A DNA stretch of 64,000 nt, from assembly GCF_023546765.1 (NCBI RefSeq), contig NZ_CP097484.1, positions 1,491,501-1,555,500 on the forward strand, given 5' to 3'. The translations under genes were made by a program, and so were the position numbers. The notes beneath the pieces are model-generated. The model was given only the letters and a program-made list of their open reading frames with translations. It had not been told where the DNA came from and did not search any database. This document shows, one piece after another, positions 10,702 to 20,007 of the stretch. Numbering within the stretch: the stretch's first letter is position 1; each line of letters starts with the position of its first letter. The stretch comes from Methylobacterium tardum (lineage in GTDB: Bacteria; Pseudomonadota; Alphaproteobacteria; Rhizobiales; Beijerinckiaceae).

Positions 10702-12867
10702 CTACTCCGCCGCCTGCCGGGCCGCGTAGCCCAGCCGCTCGTTCAGCGCGCGGATCAGCTTGGCGGCCGCCTCGGCGATCACCGTGCCGGGCGGGAAGAT
10801 CGCCGCCGCGCCCGCCGCCGTCAGCGCCTCGTAATCGCCCGGCGGGATGACGCCGCCGATGGCGATCATCACGTCGTCCCGGCCCTGCTCGGTCAGCGCC
10901 GCCTTCAGCTCCGGCACCAGCGTCAGGTGGCCGGCCGCCAGCGACGAGACCCCGACGATGTGGACGTCGTTCTCCACCGCTTGCCGGGCGGCCTCCGCCG
11001 GGGTGGCGAAGAGCGGCCCGATATCCACGTCGAAGCCGAGATCGGCGAAGGCCGAGGCGATCACCTTCTGGCCGCGGTCGTGCCCGTCCTGGCCCATCTT
11101 GGCGACCAGGATGCGCGGCCGGCGGCCGTCGTTCTCCTCGAACGCCTCGACCAGCGCCCGGACTTCCTCGACCACAGGCGACATGCCCCCCACCTCGCGC
11201 TTGTAGACGCCGGAGATCGAGCGGATCTCGGCGCGGTGCCGGCCCCAGGCCTTCTCCAGGGCCTCGGAAATCTCGCCCACCGTCGCCTTGGCGCGGGCCG
11301 CGTCGACGGCGAGTTCGAGCAGGTTGCCGGCGCCGTCGGCGGCCTTCGTGAGCGCGTCGAGCCGGTCCGCGACCGTCGCCTCGTCGCGCTCGGCGCGCAG
11401 GCGCTTGAGCTTGTCGATCTGGAGGCGGCGGACATTGCCGTTGTCGACCCGCAGCAGCTCGATCGCCATGTCGTCGTCGGCCCGGAACTTGTTCACGCCC
11501 ACGATGGTCTGGCGACCGGAATCGATCCGGGCCTGGGCGCGGGCGGCGGCCTCCTCGATCCGCAGCTTCGGGATACCGGCCTCGATCGCCTTGGCCATGC
11601 CGCCGAGCTGATCCACCTCGCGGATGTGCTCCCAGGCCCGGGCGACCATGTCGGCAGTGAGCTTCTCCACGTAGTAGGAGCCGCCCCAGGGATCGACGAT
11701 CCGGGTGGTGCCGCTCTCCTGCTGCAGGAACAGCTGGGTGTTGCGGGCGATCCGGGCCGAGAAGTCGGTGGGCAGGGCCAGCGCCTCGTCGAGCGCGTTG
11801 GTGTGGAGCGACTGCGTGCCCCCCTGCGTCGCCGCCATCGCCTCGATGTTGGTGCGGGTGACGTTGTTGAACACGTCCTGGGCGGTGAGCGACCAGCCCG
11901 AGGTCTGCGAGTGGGTGCGCAGGGCCAGGGACTTCTCGGATTTGGGATCGAACCCCTTCACGAGCTTCGCCCAGATCAGGCGCGCGGCCCGCATCTTGGC
12001 GACCTCCATGAAGAAGTTGGTCGAGATCGCCCAGAAGAACGACAGGCGCGGGGCGAACTGGTCGATGGTCAGCCCGGCGGCGAGGCCCGCCTTGATGTAC
12101 TCGACGCCGTCGGCGAGCGTGTAGGCGAGCTCCAGGTCGTTCGTGGCGCCTGCCTCCTGCATGTGGTAGCCGGAGATCGAGATCGAGTTGAACTTCGGCA
12201 TATTTTTGGAAGTATACGCAAAGATATCGGAGATAATCCGCATCGATCCCTTAGGGGGATAGATGTATGTGTTGCGGACCATGAATTCTTTTAGAATATC
12301 ATTTTGAATGGTGCCCGCGAGCTTCTGCGGCGGCACGCCCTGCTCCTCGGCGGCGACGATGTAGAGGGCGAGGATCGGCAGCACCGCGCCGTTCATCGTC
12401 ATCGACACGGTCATCTCGTCCAGCGGGATGCCGGAGAACAGCGTGCGCATGTCGTAGATCGAGTCGATCGCCACGCCCGCCATGCCGACATCGCCCGAGA
12501 CGCGGGGATGGTCGGAATCGTAGCCGCGGTGGGTGGCCAGGTCGAAGGCCACCGACAGGCCCTTCTGCCCGGCCGCGAGGTTGCGGCGGTAGAAGGCGTT
12601 CGAATCCTCGGCCGTGGAGAAGCCGGCGTACTGCCGGATCGTCCAGGGCTGGGTGACGTACATGGTCGGGTAGGGGCCGCGCAGGAACGGCGCGATGCCC
12701 GGATAGGTGTCGAGGAACTCGATGCCCTCCCGGTCCTCCGGCCCGTAGCGGCCCTTCACCGGGATCCCCTCCGGCGTCATCCAGGGCTCGCCGAGCGCCG
12801 GGGCCGCGATCGCGAGTGATTCGCCGGCAAGCGGGATTTCGGCGAAGTTCGGGATGCGGGAGGTCAT
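10702..12867 (-). CDS. scpA: Methylmalonyl-CoA mutase, catalytic subunit
   Basis: Adenosylcobalamin-dependent isomerisation of (R)-methylmalonyl-CoA to succinyl-CoA, the last step in propionyl-CoA use and, in serine-cycle methylotrophs, of the ethylmalonyl-CoA pathway. The 721-residue chain has the TIM-barrel catalytic domain (residues to about 560, with [14 protein letters not shown] start and [14 protein letters not shown]) and the C-terminal cobalamin domain with DGHDRG at 594-599 (axial His596), then the S-x-L and GG motifs of the B12 fold. Residues ~186-223 are encoded by a strikingly AT-rich stretch (12200-12310), although the protein there is normal for the family. The gene is also called mutB or mcmA. 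Confidence 0.95.
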   Translation of the reverse strand: MTSRIPNFAEIPLAGESLAIAAPALGEPWMTPEGIPVKGRYGPEDREGIEFLDTYPGIAPFLRGPYPTMYVTQPWTIRQYAGFSTAEDSNAFYRRNLAAGQKGLSVAFDLATHRGYDSDHPRVSGDVGMAGVAIDSIYDMRTLFSGIPLDEMTVSMTMNGAVLPILALYIVAAEEQGVPPQKLAGTIQNDILKEFMVRNTYIYPPKGSMRIISDIFAYTSKNMPKFNSISISGYHMQEAGATNDLELAYTLADGVEYIKAGLAAGLTIDQFAPRLSFFWAISTNFFMEVAKMRAARLIWAKLVKGFDPKSEKSLALRTHSQTSGWSLTAQDVFNNVTRTNIEAMAATQGGTQSLHTNALDEALALPTDFSARIARNTQLFLQQESGTTRIVDPWGGSYYVEKLTADMVARAWEHIREVDQLGGMAKAIEAGIPKLRIEEAAARAQARIDSGRQTIVGVNKFRADDDMAIELLRVDNGNVRRLQIDKLKRLRAERDEATVADRLDALTKAADGAGNLLELAVDAARAKATVGEISEALEKAWGRHRAEIRSISGVYKREVGGMSPVVEEVRALVEAFEENDGRRPRILVAKMGQDGHDRGQKVIASAFADLGFDVDIGPLFATPAEAARQAVENDVHIVGVSSLAAGHLTLVPELKAALTEQGRDDVMIAIGGVIPPGDYEALTAAGAAAIFPPGTVIAEAAAKLIRALNERLGYAARQAAE

Positions 12868-12901
12868 GGCGTTGACTCGTTATGGCGTTTGTCATGCCAT
12901 T

Positions 12902-12935
12902 ATAGGGACCCGCTCGGAGCGGGCTACTCCCCTAT
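12902..12935. other. Nested hairpin between scpA and SURF1 genes
   Basis: ATAGGG pairs with CCCTAT, and inside it CCCGCT pairs with AGCGGG around a 3-nt loop. It lies 35 nt upstream of the scpA ATG and ~280 nt past the SURF1 stop. It could be scpA leader structure or a late transcription barrier for the cyo operon; no T run decides it. Confidence 0.35.
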
Positions 12936-13070
12936 CGGTCGAGCCAGGCGCGCAGCAGTTTGGCTTTGCAGAGTCCAGGGCCACCGTCTCGCGGACGTGA
13001 GGACAGGGGCCGGAGCGACCCGTTCGCCGCTCGACGCGCATGGCCGGCGGTGGATTGCGCGAAGACAGCC

Positions 13071-13183
13071 CGTCGTTCCGGGGCGCCGCGGGCGAGCCCG
13101 GAAACCAGAGCCGCCATCGTCGCAGACCGAAAACCACCGGCGGATCTGGATTCCGGGCTCCGCTGCGCGGCCCCGGAACGACG
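13071..13183. repeat. Family-C inverted repeat (CGTCGTTCCGGGGC type)
   Basis: Perfect 14-bp ends CGTCGTTCCGGGGC and GCCCCGGAACGACG flank ~85 nt with further inner symmetry (GGGCGAGCCCGGAA against TTCCGGGCTCCGC). It occupies most of the noncoding gap between scpA and the SURF1 gene. Confidence 0.75.
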
Positions 13184-13217
13184 GTGCGGCGGTGGATGCG
13201 TCAGGAATCCGCCCGGA

Positions 13218-13940
13218 TCACCCGCGGCGCGGCCCACGCACCTCGGCGTCCAGGTCCTTCGCCCGCCCGCCGCGCAGGACGTAGACCATCGCGCCGGCCA
13301 GCATCAGCGCCATCCCGTACCACGTGATCGCGTAGACGAGGTGGTTGTTGGGGAAGGCGATCACCGTCAGGCCGCCCACCGGCAGGCCGCCGGGATTGGG
13401 CGTCGCGTCCGCGTCCACGAAGTAGGGGGCGACCTCGGTCAGGCCCCGGGCCGCCGCGATCGCCGCCACGTCGCGGGAATACCAGCGGTCGTCCGTGAGA
13501 TCGTTCGAGCGCAGGAACGCGCCCTTCGGCTCGGTCAGCCGCAGGAGGCCGGTCACCGTGGTCTCGCCCGCGACCTGGCCGGGCTCCCGGGTCGCCGGAT
13601 CGCGCCGGTCGCCGGGCACGAAGCCGCGATTGACCAGCACGAGGCTGCCGTCGGTCCGGCGCAGCGGCGTCAGCACCCAGAATCCGCCGCCGCGCTCGGT
13701 CACGGCCTGCACCAGGGTCTCGCGATCGTTGAGGAAGGTACCGGAGAGCCGGACATGCCGGTAGGCGTCGTCGGGGCCGACGCGCGGCCAGTCGGCAGGG
13801 CCCGGGGCCGGCACGGCCGGCGCGTGGACCCGGGCATCGACCCGGGCGATGAGGTCGAGCTTCCAGGCCCGCCGCTCCACCTGCCACGTCCCGAGCCCGA
13901 GCAGGACCACGAACACGAGGCCGGCGCCGACGCCGAACAC
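13218..13940 (-). CDS. SURF1-family terminal oxidase assembly protein
   Basis: Assembly factor for heme-copper oxidases. The 240-residue protein has the SURF1 layout: an N-terminal membrane helix ending in LGLGTWQVERRAWK, a periplasmic domain with LVNRGFVP in the middle, and a C-terminal helix after NNHLVYAITWYGMAL. The only canonical start in frame is the GTG at 13940. The upstream codons (Phe-Leu-Arg-Arg-Val) also look family-like, so a non-standard start a few codons earlier is possible. It follows cyoD in the same direction and is evidently dedicated to the quinol oxidase encoded upstream. Confidence 0.88.
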   Translation of the reverse strand: MFGVGAGLVFVVLLGLGTWQVERRAWKLDLIARVDARVHAPAVPAPGPADWPRVGPDDAYRHVRLSGTFLNDRETLVQAVTERGGGFWVLTPLRRTDGSLVLVNRGFVPGDRRDPATREPGQVAGETTVTGLLRLTEPKGAFLRSNDLTDDRWYSRDVAAIAAARGLTEVAPYFVDADATPNPGGLPVGGLTVIAFPNNHLVYAITWYGMALMLAGAMVYVLRGGRAKDLDAEVRGPRRG

Positions 13941-14034
13941 AACGCGCCGCAGGAACGAGAGCGGGGCCGGGGAGGGGGCCGAGCCCGGATCAGCCCCCGT
14001 CCCGACCCCGCGGGTCTCATCTCCGGACGCGCGC

Positions 14035-14454
14035 TCAGCGGGCGTTGTTCATGACGTCGTGGGCATCCATCGGCATCATGTTGTGGTTGAGGTGGTACAT
14101 CACCCACACCGAGCCGGCGAGCATGATCACCACCACCGTGATGGTGAAGATCAGCGACATGAAGGTCCAGCCGCCCTCCGACTTCGTGCTCATGTGCAGG
14201 AAGTAGATGACGTGCACGACCATCTGGACGCCACCGAGCGCCAGGATGACCAGGGTGGTGACCAGGCTGTTGTCGAGCACGTTGCCCATCACCAGCCAGA
14301 ACGGGATCACCGTCAGGATCACCGACAGGACGAAGCCCGTCATGTAGCTCTGGAACGTGCCGTGGCTGCCCTCGCCGTGGGCGTGGGCGTCGTGGCCGTG
14401 CAGATCCGGTCCGTGCCCGGCAGGCCCGGCGATGTTGTGCACGTCGGCGCTCAT
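14035..14454 (-). CDS. cyoD: Cytochrome bo3 quinol oxidase subunit IV
   Basis: Small membrane subunit of the heme-copper quinol oxidase. The 139-residue protein has a His/Gly-rich N-terminus, then three membrane helices (about residues 38-60, 68-90 and 103-125), with HVIYFLHM between the second and third. The start ATG overlaps the cyoC stop as ATGA. The His-rich head (HGPDLHGHDAHAHGEGSHG) is longer than in enteric homologues and might bind metal; that is inference. Confidence 0.93.
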   Translation of the reverse strand: MSADVHNIAGPAGHGPDLHGHDAHAHGEGSHGTFQSYMTGFVLSVILTVIPFWLVMGNVLDNSLVTTLVILALGGVQMVVHVIYFLHMSTKSEGGWTFMSLIFTITVVVIMLAGSVWVMYHLNHNMMPMDAHDVMNNAR

Positions 14455-15082
14455 TCGAGCACTCCTATCAGGTAGACCACCGTGAAGACGCCGATCCAGA
14501 TCAGGTCGAGGAAGTGCCAGAACAGGGACAGGCACATCAGCCGACGCTTGTTCTCGGCGATGAGCCCGTGCTTGCGCACCTGCACCATCAGCACGATCAG
14601 CCACAGGATGCCCATGGAGACGTGCAGACCGTGGGTCGACACCAGCGTGTAAAACGAGGACAGGAAGGCGCTGCGCCAGGGCGGCGCGCCCTCGTGGAAC
14701 AGGTGGACGAACTCCCGGATCTCCAGCGTCACGAAGGCCGCGCCGAACAGGCCGGTCACCGCCAGCCAGATCTGCGTCTGCTTCACCCGGTCCCGGTCCA
14801 TCTCCAACATGGCGAAGCCGTAGGTGATGGACGAGAACAGCAGCATGGCGGTGTTCACCGCGATGCCCGGCAGGTCGAACAGCTCCTTCGGGGTGGGGCC
14901 GGCCGCGTAGCTGCGCCCGAGCACCCCGTAGGTCGCGAACAGGGTCGCGAAGATGAGGCAGTCGCTCATCAGGTAGAGCCAGAACCCGAGCATGGTCGAG
15001 CCCTCGGAATGATGGCCCTCCTCGTCGATCTGGTAGAAGACCGGCGCCGCGGCGCCGGGGGTGCAGTCTCCGCGTGCATCAT
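14451..15082 (-). CDS. cyoC: Cytochrome bo3 quinol oxidase subunit III; 5' frameshift as read
   Basis: Five-helix membrane subunit of the quinol oxidase, with LGFWLYLMSDCLIFATLF at the start of the core and ENKRRL...LSLFWHFLDLIWIGVFT at the end. From MLGFW (14993) on it is intact, 180 residues. The natural start is the ATG pair at 15077-15082, four nt after the cyoB stop, but that frame and the core frame are joined only if one base is added to the five-G run at 15057-15061. The repaired N-terminus then reads through APVFYQIDEEGHHSEGST, as in relatives. A homopolymer sequencing error is the simplest explanation. Confidence 0.9.
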
Positions 15083-15086
15083 CGGA

Positions 15087-17087
15087 TCACGCCATCTCCA
15101 GTTCGCGCGTCCGCTGACCTTCCGTCCGACTGACGACGTCGGCGGGAATGTAGTAGTCGCGATTGTAATTAAAGGTGTGAGCGATCGCGACGACGAAGAT
15201 CGCCACGAAGGTGAGCGCCGCCAGCCACCAGACGTACCAGACCATGGCCAGGCCGAAGGTGAAGTTCAGCGCCGCCAGGATCGCGCCGGCCGCGGTGTTC
15301 TTGGGCATGTGGATCGGCTTGTAGCCCGTCATCGGGCGGGCGAAGCCGCGGTTCTTCATGTCCCACCACGCGTCGGAATCGTGGACGACCGGCGTGAACG
15401 CGAAGTTGTAGTCCGGCGGCGGCGAGGAGGTGGACCACTCCAGCGTCCGGCCACCCCACGGATCGCCGGTGAGGTCGCGCAGCTTGTCGCGGTTGCGGAT
15501 CGAGACCACGAACATGATGATCTGCGAGGCGATGCCGCAGGCGATGAGCGCCGCGCCGATGGCCGCGATCACGAACCAGATCTGCAGCGACGGGTCATCG
15601 AAGTGCTGCATGCGCCGGGTCACGCCCATCAGGCCGAGCACGTAGAGCGGCATGAAGGCAACGTAGAACCCGGTCACCCAGAACACGAGCGCCATCTTCC
15701 CCCAGAACTCGTCGAGCTTGAAGCCGAAGGCCTTGGGGAACCAGAAGGTCACGCCGGCGAACATGCCGAACAGCACGCCGCCGATGATCACGTTGTGGAA
15801 GTGCGCGATCAGGAACAGCGAGTTGTGCAGCACGAAGTCGGCCGGGGGCACCGCCAGGAGGACGCCGGTCATGCCGCCGATCACGAAGGTGACGATGAAC
15901 GCCACCACCCAGAGCATCGGCACCTCGAACCGGATCCGGCCGCGGTACATGGTGAACATCCAGTTGAAGATCTTCGCGCCCGTCGGGATCGAGATGATCA
16001 TGGTCGTGATCCCGAAGAACGAGTTCACGTCCGCGCCCGAGCCCATCGTGAAGAAGTGGTGCAGCCACACGAGATAGGCGAGGATGGTGATGACCACCAG
16101 CGCGTAGACCATCGAGGTGTAGCCGAACAGGCGCTTGCCGCAGAAGGTCGAGGTGATCTCCGAGAACACCCCGAAGGCCGGCAGGATCAGGATGTAGACC
16201 TCCGGGTGACCCCAGATCCAGATCAGGTTGAAGTACAGCATGGCGTTGCCGCCGAGGTCGTTCGTGAAGAAATGCGTGCCGACGTAGCGGTCGAGCGACA
16301 GCATCGCGAGAACGGCCGTGAGGATCGGGAAGGCGGCCACGATCAGGATGTTGGTGCACAGCGACGACCAGACGAAGATCGGCAGCTTCATCATGGTCAT
16401 GCCGGGCGCCCGCATCTTCACGATGGTGGCGATCAGGTTGATGCCCGAGAGCAGCGTCCCGATGCCGGCAATCTGCAGCGCCCAGATGTAGTAGTCGACG
16501 CCGACGCCGGGGCTCATCGCCGCCCCGGAGAGCGGCGGGTAGGCGAGCCAGGTGGCGCGGGAGAACTCGCCGACGAACAGCGAGACCATCACCAGCATGC
16601 CGCCGGCCACCGTCATCCAGAAGCTGAAGTTGTTCAGGAACGGGAAGGCGACGTCGCGGGCGCCGATCTGCAGCGGCACCGCGAAGTTCATGAGCCCCGT
16701 GACGAACGGCATCGCCACGAAGAAGATCATGATCATGCCGTGGGCGGTGAAGATCTGGTCGTAGTGGTGCGGCGGCAGGAAGCCCTGCTCCTGGCCGAAC
16801 GCGACGGCCTGCTGCGAGCGCATCAGGACCGCGTCGGCGAAGCCGCGCAGCAGCATCACGCCCGCGAAGATGCAGTACATGATGCCGATCTTCTTGTGGT
16901 CGATCGACGTGATCCAGTCACGCCACATCGGCCCCCAGAAGCGGTAGTAGGTGATGACGCCGAGCACCGCGAGGCCGACCACCACCACGCCGGCGAACGT
17001 CGCCTGCAGGATCGGCTCGTGGTAGGGAATCTGCTCGATCGTAAATCGTCCGAAGAGCAGTTGCTGTAGGTCCAGGTTTGCGAACAT
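15087..17087 (-). CDS. cyoB: Cytochrome bo3 quinol oxidase subunit I
   Basis: Catalytic subunit: oxidises ubiquinol and reduces O2 to water at a heme-copper centre while pumping protons across the inner membrane. The 666-residue protein has all six heme and copper histidines visible: His116 (low-spin heme), His294 with the cross-linking Tyr298 (GHPEVYIL), His343-His344 and His429/His431 ([10 protein letters not shown]). Fourteen or fifteen membrane helices are expected, and an [13 protein letters not shown] stretch precedes the last two. Second gene of cyoABCD, with cyoA 75 bp upstream. Confidence 0.97.
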   Translation of the reverse strand: MFANLDLQQLLFGRFTIEQIPYHEPILQATFAGVVVVGLAVLGVITYYRFWGPMWRDWITSIDHKKIGIMYCIFAGVMLLRGFADAVLMRSQQAVAFGQEQGFLPPHHYDQIFTAHGMIMIFFVAMPFVTGLMNFAVPLQIGARDVAFPFLNNFSFWMTVAGGMLVMVSLFVGEFSRATWLAYPPLSGAAMSPGVGVDYYIWALQIAGIGTLLSGINLIATIVKMRAPGMTMMKLPIFVWSSLCTNILIVAAFPILTAVLAMLSLDRYVGTHFFTNDLGGNAMLYFNLIWIWGHPEVYILILPAFGVFSEITSTFCGKRLFGYTSMVYALVVITILAYLVWLHHFFTMGSGADVNSFFGITTMIISIPTGAKIFNWMFTMYRGRIRFEVPMLWVVAFIVTFVIGGMTGVLLAVPPADFVLHNSLFLIAHFHNVIIGGVLFGMFAGVTFWFPKAFGFKLDEFWGKMALVFWVTGFYVAFMPLYVLGLMGVTRRMQHFDDPSLQIWFVIAAIGAALIACGIASQIIMFVVSIRNRDKLRDLTGDPWGGRTLEWSTSSPPPDYNFAFTPVVHDSDAWWDMKNRGFARPMTGYKPIHMPKNTAAGAILAALNFTFGLAMVWYVWWLAALTFVAIFVVAIAHTFNYNRDYYIPADVVSRTEGQRTRELEMA

Positions 17088-17162
17088 GGGATCGGCCCGT
17101 TCAGTGGGTTCGACGGCGACCGCCGGTCATGTGTGTGGAGTCCGCTGTCATCGCGCGCGGGC

Positions 17163-18392
17163 TCATTGGTTCAGCTGCTTCGGGGCGATCTGGCCGCCCT
17201 CGCTCTGGCCCTCGCCGGAGCCCTTGCCCTGGCTATCGGGCGACTTCTGGCCCCGGACGTCCGGATTGCCCATGTCGGGCCGCGGCTGCATGCCCTGGGG
17301 CTGGGTCTGGCCGTGCGGCAGGGTCTCCGAGGCCGGCGCGGTCGCGCCGGGTCCCTCGACGCCGCGCTCGGCGAGCCGGTTGTCGTATTGCAGCCGCTTG
17401 TAGTTCGCCGCCGCCTCCTCGCCCGAGGCGCCGCCCTGGGCGTCGATCTTCGTCATCTCGCCGACGCACATCTGGTCGGGACGCGGGCACATGCCGATGA
17501 TCCGGTCGTAGAGGCCCTTCATGTACGACTTGTAGAAGCGCGCCGGCTCGGCCTCGCTCGGCTCCTCGAGCTTGAGATAGGCTTCCTGGCTCAGCTCACC
17601 GCCCTGGGCCTTGGCCTTGGCGATCCACTGGTCGAAGCCCTCGTTGGTCAAGCCGTGGAACTTGAAGAACATGTTGGAGAAGCCGGCGCCGCTGTAATGC
17701 GCCGAGCGGCCCTCGTAGGCGCCCTCGCGGTTGATCACCGCGTGGAGCTGCGTCTGCATGCCCGGCATCGCGTAGACCATGCCGGCGAGCGTGGGCACGT
17801 AGAACGTGTTCATCACGTCGGTGGCGGTGATCTTGAAGCGGATCGGCCGGTCCACGGGCGCGGCCAGCTCATTGACCGTGGCGATCCCGTATTGCGGGTA
17901 GAGGAACAGCCACTTCCAATCCATGGCGATCGCCTCGACCTCGAGCGGCTGCGTGCCGGCCGGGACGTCGCGCTTCGGGTCGATCTTGCTGAGCGGCCGG
18001 AACGGATCGAGGGTGTGGGTCCCGATCCAGGTCAGGGCGCCGAGGGCGATGATGATCATCAGCGGCGCCGTCCAGATCAGCACCTCGAGCTGCGTCGAGT
18101 GGTGCCATTCCGGATCGTAGACCGCGTCCTCGTTGGTGGCGCGGTAGCGCCACGCGAAGATCAGCGTGAAGGCGATCACCGGGACGATGATCAGGAGCAT
18201 CAGCCCGGTCGCCGCCAGCACGAGATTGCGCTGCTGCTCGGCCACGTAGCCGGCCGGGTGCAGGACCACGAAGTTGCAGCCGCCCAGCAGGGTCAGGAGC
18301 GGGAGGGCGAGGAACGGCAGGAGGCGCCGCCCGCGGCCGCCTCGGCGCGCCGCGGTGTCGGTCCTGTCCGGTCGATGGGTCGAAGAGGTCAC
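17163..18392 (-). CDS. cyoA: Cytochrome bo3 quinol oxidase subunit II (lipoprotein)
   Basis: Subunit II of the quinol oxidase, without the CuA centre of cytochrome c oxidases. A basic N-region and hydrophobic stretch lead to the lipobox LLGGC (Cys39), followed by two membrane helices (about 58-80 and 104-125) and a cupredoxin-like domain (AMDWKWLFLYPQYGIATVNE, FYVPTLAGMVYAMPGMQTQL). The usual CuA ligands are absent, as expected. The C-terminal ~100 residues are a long hydrophilic Pro/Gln/Gly-rich tail preceded by CPRPDQMC, longer than in the enteric protein. First gene of the operon. Confidence 0.95.
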   Translation of the reverse strand: MTSSTHRPDRTDTAARRGGRGRRLLPFLALPLLTLLGGCNFVVLHPAGYVAEQQRNLVLAATGLMLLIIVPVIAFTLIFAWRYRATNEDAVYDPEWHHSTQLEVLIWTAPLMIIIALGALTWIGTHTLDPFRPLSKIDPKRDVPAGTQPLEVEAIAMDWKWLFLYPQYGIATVNELAAPVDRPIRFKITATDVMNTFYVPTLAGMVYAMPGMQTQLHAVINREGAYEGRSAHYSGAGFSNMFFKFHGLTNEGFDQWIAKAKAQGGELSQEAYLKLEEPSEAEPARFYKSYMKGLYDRIIGMCPRPDQMCVGEMTKIDAQGGASGEEAAANYKRLQYDNRLAERGVEGPGATAPASETLPHGQTQPQGMQPRPDMGNPDVRGQKSPDSQGKGSGEGQSEGGQIAPKQLNQ

Positions 18393-18505
18393 AGCACGCG
18401 TCTCGTTATCCCATGCCGCTGACGCGGCGCTTCTGCCGTGCCGCGCGAGGCGGCGTTCCTGTCAGTCAACGGGTGGCCGGCGGCCTGCGCCGCGGGCCCG
18501 ACCGG

Positions 18506-19837
18506 CTACATCTGACGCAGTTCCGAGCGGTCGGTGAACAGGGCCACCAAGCTGCAGACCGCGCCGGACAGGAGGTACACCCCGATCATCGCGAGCCCGT
18601 AGCGCTGCGAGAGGAACAGCGCGACGAGCGGCGCGAAACCGGCCCCGAGCAGCCACGCGAAGTCGGAGGTGAGCGCGGCGCCGGTGTAGCGGTAGTGGTT
18701 GCCGAGGCGGGCGCTCACCGCACCGGCCGTCTGGCCGTAGGCGAGGCCGAGCAGCATGAAGCCGATCGTGACGTAGATCGTCTGGCCGATGGCGCTCTCG
18801 CCGAACAGGAGCGGCGCGATGATGCTGCCGACGGCGAAGAAGGCGATCAGCGAAGAGCTCATGATCAGGCAGTTGCGGCGGCCGATCTGGTCGGCGATCA
18901 GCCCCGAGGCCGCGACTGCGCCGGCGCAGACGATGGCGCCCGAGAACTGCACGATCAGGAACTCGCCCGGCGAGCGGCTGGTGCTGTTCAGCGCCAGCCA
19001 CGCGATCGGGAAGATCGTCACGAGATGGAACAGCGCGAAGGCGGCGAGCGGCACGAAGGCGCCGCGGGCCACGTCGCCGGCGTGATGGCGGAACAGCTCC
19101 AGGGCCGGGACCGGGCGCAGCCGGTCGAGGTCCATCATCCGGGCGAACTCGTCGGTGGCGACGAGGCGCAGCCGGGCGAACAGGGCGACCACGTTGATGG
19201 TGAAGGCGCAGTAGAACGGGAAGCGCCAGCCCCAGTCGATGAAGTCGGCCTCGTCGAGGTTGACCAGGAAGAACGCGAACAGCGCGCTCGCCACCATGAA
19301 GCCCAGGGGCGCGCCGAGCTGCGGGATCATCGCGTACCAGCCGCGGCGCTCCCGCGGCGCGTTCATGGCGAGCAGCGAGGCGAGCCCGTCCCAGGCGCCG
19401 CCGAGCGCCGTGCCCTGCAGCACCCGCAGGCCGGCCAGGATGTAGACCGCCGAGATGCCGATGCTGTCGTAGCGCGGCAGGAAGCTCACCGCCGCCGTCG
19501 AGCCGCCGAGCAGGAACAGGGCCGTCGTCAGCTTGACGCTGCGGCCGTGGCGCCGGTCGATCGCCATGAACAGCACGGTGCCGACCGGCCGGGCGATGAA
19601 GGCGAGGGCGAAGATCGAGAAGGCGTAGAGCGTGCCCTTCAGCGGGTCGACGAAGGGGAAGAACACCTTCGGGAAGACCAGCACGCAGGCGATGCCGAAC
19701 ACGAAGAAGTCGAAGTATTCGGACGCACGTCCGATCACCACGCCGATGGCGATCTCGTTGGGATGGACCTTGTGGTCTCCCATCGCCTGCTGGGCGTCGC
19801 GCTCAAGGCCCGTGACCGTAGGGGTGTTCGCACTCAT
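18506..19837 (-). CDS. MFS transporter, metabolite:H+ symporter type
   Basis: A 443-residue, twelve-helix carrier of the metabolite:H+ symporter subfamily. The family marks are the N-terminal SEYFDFFVFGIACVLVFP helix, the ARPVGTVLF...DRRHGR loop between helices 2 and 3, and the GTALGGAWDG helix 5 motif. It lies upstream of cyoA in the same direction, 113 bp away, and could share a promoter with the oxidase genes, though the gap leaves room for one of its own. Substrates in the subfamily are small carboxylates or betaine-like compounds; nothing here decides. Confidence 0.88.
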   Translation of the reverse strand: MSANTPTVTGLERDAQQAMGDHKVHPNEIAIGVVIGRASEYFDFFVFGIACVLVFPKVFFPFVDPLKGTLYAFSIFALAFIARPVGTVLFMAIDRRHGRSVKLTTALFLLGGSTAAVSFLPRYDSIGISAVYILAGLRVLQGTALGGAWDGLASLLAMNAPRERRGWYAMIPQLGAPLGFMVASALFAFFLVNLDEADFIDWGWRFPFYCAFTINVVALFARLRLVATDEFARMMDLDRLRPVPALELFRHHAGDVARGAFVPLAAFALFHLVTIFPIAWLALNSTSRSPGEFLIVQFSGAIVCAGAVAASGLIADQIGRRNCLIMSSSLIAFFAVGSIIAPLLFGESAIGQTIYVTIGFMLLGLAYGQTAGAVSARLGNHYRYTGAALTSDFAWLLGAGFAPLVALFLSQRYGLAMIGVYLLSGAVCSLVALFTDRSELRQM

Positions 19838-20007
19838 CTCTGGTTGCTGCCCTCGCCGCGCGTCCGCCGGGACGCCTTGGCCGGAACCGCCTCATGCGGC
19901 ATGTCCAGAGGTATCGCAACCGGCTCCGGACGCAAGTTCACCCACTGACGCACGCATAGCACCATGTCGTCGCGGGCCGCCGACAGCATCCGCGGGACCG
20001 GTGCGGC

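Noticed and set aside
12868..12940. Possible cobalamin riboswitch before the B12-dependent mutase
   Set aside because: Only a simple nested hairpin is present; no B12-box sequence or the required multi-arm structure can be found.
14514..17069. An 851-codon open frame on the plus strand across cyoC and cyoB
   Set aside because: It is the antisense of strongly conserved oxidase genes, with His/Asp/Glu/Arg-rich, low-complexity translation typical of shadow frames in high-GC DNA.
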